A stretch of 8,465 bases of DNA from Candidatus Schekmanbacteria bacterium (GTDB taxonomy: Bacteria > Schekmanbacteria > GWA2-38-11 > J061), in the NCBI GenBank assembly GCA_003695725.1, contig RFHX01000053.1:1-8465 (forward strand), written 5' to 3'. Made by a program: the position numbers and the translations under genes. The notes below the pieces were generated by a model. It made no database searches, was not told the DNA's origin, and saw only the letters and a program-made list of their open reading frames with translations. Of the stretch, positions 6,917 to 8,465 are shown piece after piece (the stretch's first letter is position 1; every line of letters starts with the position of its first letter).

Positions 6917-8287
6917 ATGCCTGAAAAAAAAATATCGGTTTTTCTTATAACTGAAAACCTTTCTACCATAAATGAATTAACTCCCTGCTTTGATGCTTCA
7001 AGGTTTGAGTTATTATGCTGTAATGACAGTAGCCGTGCAAAAACTTTGATTGATCAAAATCATTATGATATTGTCTTCACCTTCCTAAATATGAAGGGAT
7101 GCAGCGGTATTGAATTATTAGATTATATAAAATCTAATAGTCCGTTTACAGATGTTATTATACTTTCCTCTGAAGCTACAATATCTTCTGCCACGGAAGC
7201 ACTAAAAAAGGGAGCGCAGGATTTTCTTCAATATCCTTTAGATTTGAGCTATTTCAAAAGCTACCTTTCAAAACTCGTTCAACAACATAAACTCTTGGAT
7301 GAGAATAAAAGATTAAAAGAACTACTTAAGATTGATTCTCAGAATGATGAAATAGTAGGTACAAGTCCAAAGATAAAGATGGTTTATAAGCTAATTGATG
7401 AAATAGCACCTACTGATGTTACTGTTTTGTTGGAAGGAGAAAGCGGGACAGGGAAAGAATTAGTTGCCCGGGCAATACATCGGAGAAGCCATAGAAATAA
7501 TATGCCTTTTGTTGCCTTAAATTGTGGTGCATTACCTGAAAATCTTATTGAAAGTGAACTTTTTGGACATGAAAAGGGAGCTTTTACAGGCGCTGTCCAA
7601 AGAAAGAAGGGAAGAATCGAGCAGGCAAACAAAGGGACCCTTTTTTTAGATGAAATTGCGGAATTGAGTTTAACAAATCAGGTTGACCTTCTTCGAGTAC
7701 TCGAAGAACAAAAAGTTAGTCGAGTCGGTGGCTTGGAGAAGATTGCTGTAGATGTGCGTTTCATAGCGGCAACGAATAAAAACCTCGAGGAGCTCTGTAA
7801 AAGAGGAGAATTTAGAGAAGACCTTTTTTATAGATTGAATGTAATAAGAATGACATTACCTCCTTTGCGGCAAAGGAAAGAGGACATTCCACAACTTGCG
7901 GAAGCTTTTCTCCATAAATTTGTAGTTAAATATGATAAAGAGATAAAATCAATAAGCCCTGAAGCAATTGAGGCACTGAAAGAATATTCATTCCCGGGGA
8001 ATGTCAGGGAACTCAAAAATATAATTGAGAGGGCTGTAGTTTTGTCAAAATCGGATGAGATAAAATTAGAAGATTTGCCTGAGCAAATTTCTGAGGGAAG
8101 AATGACTCGTGGTGTAGAAGATACAAGAAATGTTAGAAAATTTCTTTCACTTAAAGAAAGAGAGAAACAAGCAATTTTTGAAGCGGTCCAATTAACGAAT
8201 GGGAATAGAAAAAAAGCGGCTAACTTGTTAGGAATAAGTTTGAGAACACTTCAGTATAAGTTGAAAAAATATAATCTTGCTATTTGA
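6917..8287 (+). CDS. NtrC-class sigma-54-dependent transcriptional activator with a degenerate receiver domain
   Basis: This is a DNA-binding ATPase that would remodel sigma-54 RNA polymerase. It has 456 residues in three domains. Residues 5-120 are receiver-like, 145-390 are the AAA+ domain and about 412-455 are a Fis-type HTH. The AAA+ domain is intact: Walker A GESGTGKE (174-181), GAFTGA loop (221-226), Walker B LFLDEI (242-247), sensor I ATN, the arginine-finger region FREDLFYRLNV and sensor II GNVREL (361-366). The HTH contains NRKKAANLLGI-SLRTLQYKLKK. In the receiver, alignment to NtrC puts T12/E13 at the acidic pair, F56 at the phospho-acceptor Asp, S84 at the switch Thr and Y106 at the conserved Lys. 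Classical phosphorylation therefore looks impossible. A coiled-coil-like linker (about 119-138) follows. The ATG is the first possible start after an in-frame stop at 6902-6904, and its ribosome site is weak. The target genes are unknown, and no partner kinase lies in the window. Confidence 0.93.
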   Translation: MPEKKISVFLITENLSTINELTPCFDASRFELLCCNDSSRAKTLIDQNHYDIVFTFLNMKGCSGIELLDYIKSNSPFTDVIILSSEATISSATEALKKGAQDFLQYPLDLSYFKSYLSKLVQQHKLLDENKRLKELLKIDSQNDEIVGTSPKIKMVYKLIDEIAPTDVTVLLEGESGTGKELVARAIHRRSHRNNMPFVALNCGALPENLIESELFGHEKGAFTGAVQRKKGRIEQANKGTLFLDEIAELSLTNQVDLLRVLEEQKVSRVGGLEKIAVDVRFIAATNKNLEELCKRGEFREDLFYRLNVIRMTLPPLRQRKEDIPQLAEAFLHKFVVKYDKEIKSISPEAIEALKEYSFPGNVRELKNIIERAVVLSKSDEIKLEDLPEQISEGRMTRGVEDTRNVRKFLSLKEREKQAIFEAVQLTNGNRKKAANLLGISLRTLQYKLKKYNLAI

Positions 8288-8297
8288 TATTCTTTGA

Positions 8298-8329
8298 TGC
8301 AAAATTTGCACATAAGTGCAAATTTTGCA
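8298..8329. repeat. Perfect 14-bp inverted repeat made of two TGCAAAWTTTGCA palindromes
   Basis: TGCAAAATTTGCAC (8298-8311) and GTGCAAATTTTGCA (8316-8329) are exact reverse complements around an ATAA loop, starting 10 bases after the regulator stop. Each arm is itself a 13-bp odd palindrome (TGCAAA, centre base, TTTGCA), with centres 19 bp apart. As DNA this resembles a double operator or upstream activator site. As RNA it could form a hairpin that helps to end transcription, but the following CTATTTTC is a poor U-tract. Confidence 0.75.
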
Positions 8330-8393
8330 CTATTTTCATCTCCTCAATTTTTCTAAGTAAATCAATATGTTATCGGGTAATTTATTTTTTATA

Positions 8394-8408
8394 TGCAAAT
8401 TTTGCACT
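8394..8408. repeat. Third copy of the TGCAAATTTTGCA palindrome
   Basis: TGCAAATTTTGCACT is identical over 15 bases to 8317-8331, with centres 77 bp apart. It contains the same 13-bp odd palindrome. Lying away from the hairpin, this copy cannot be explained as part of a terminator stem and supports reading the motif as a protein-binding site. Confidence 0.7.
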
Positions 8409-8465
8409 TATTGAAAAAATGTCACTGGATATGTCATAGATCTGATATAAAAAAATATAAAAAAG

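Larger units (their letters stand above)
8288..8465. other. Non-coding tail after the regulator
   Basis: No plausible coding sequence is seen in these 178 bases. Besides the three palindromes there is a short direct repeat ATGTCA (8419-8424 and 8431-8436, 12 bp apart) and a very A-rich end. No convincing -24/-12 or -35/-10 promoter was found. Any promoter of the next gene probably lies beyond the window. Confidence 0.6.

Noticed and set aside
8298-8408. CRISPR-like array in the tail
   Set aside because: The repeats are only 13-15 bp, spaced unequally (19 and 77 bp between centres) and partly inverted, so they do not form an array of repeats and spacers.
8411-8451. TTGAAA (8411) with TATAAA (8446) as a promoter for a downstream gene
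   Set aside because: The spacing of 29 bases is far from 17, and no acceptable -10 sits at the right distance from TTGAAA.

Overview
The window is a tightly packed run of central-carbon-metabolism genes on the + strand, followed by one transcription regulator and a short non-coding tail. The order is sdhA (5' end cut off by the window edge), sdhB, sucC, sucD, korD, korA, korB, korC, then a sigma-54-dependent activator of the NtrC class. Nothing convincing is coded on the minus strand, and no tRNA, rRNA, CRISPR array or insertion sequence is visible.

The DNA is AT-rich (roughly 60% by eye) with AGGAG/GAGG-type ribosome binding sites. The 2-oxoacid dehydrogenase step is the oxygen-sensitive ferredoxin-dependent four-subunit enzyme, not the lipoamide OdhAB complex, and a sigma-54 activator is present. 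This suggests an anaerobic or microaerophilic Gram-negative-type bacterium, such as a deltaproteobacterial, Nitrospirota or candidate-phylum lineage. The assignment to a group is a low-confidence guess.

Positions 2-6783 form the metabolic block. The gaps between genes are 2-38 bp, except for a 93-bp gap between korD and korA that holds a perfect 9-bp inverted repeat. The encoded enzymes cover one continuous stretch of the TCA cycle. KorDABC interconverts 2-oxoglutarate and succinyl-CoA with ferredoxin, SucCD interconverts succinyl-CoA and succinate with nucleotide formation or use, and SdhAB interconverts succinate and fumarate. All three steps are reversible, so the cluster fits an oxidative or a reductive (CO2-fixing) TCA cycle, and the window cannot tell which. 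The membrane anchor (sdhC/D) is not between sdhA and sdhB and would have to lie upstream.

Positions 6784-6916 are a regulatory gap with a plausible sigma-70-type promoter bracketed by a 10-bp inverted repeat. The regulator at 6917-8287 has an intact AAA+ sigma-54 activation domain and Fis-type HTH. Its receiver domain has lost the phospho-acceptor aspartate, the acidic pair and the conserved lysine, so it looks like a phosphorylation-independent pseudo-receiver. The tail (8288-8465) carries three copies of a 13-bp palindrome TGCAAAWTTTGCA, two of them forming a perfect 14-bp hairpin. They look like operator sites and may be targets of the regulator. The degenerate regulator together with these sites is the most unusual part of the window; the metabolic genes themselves are conventional.
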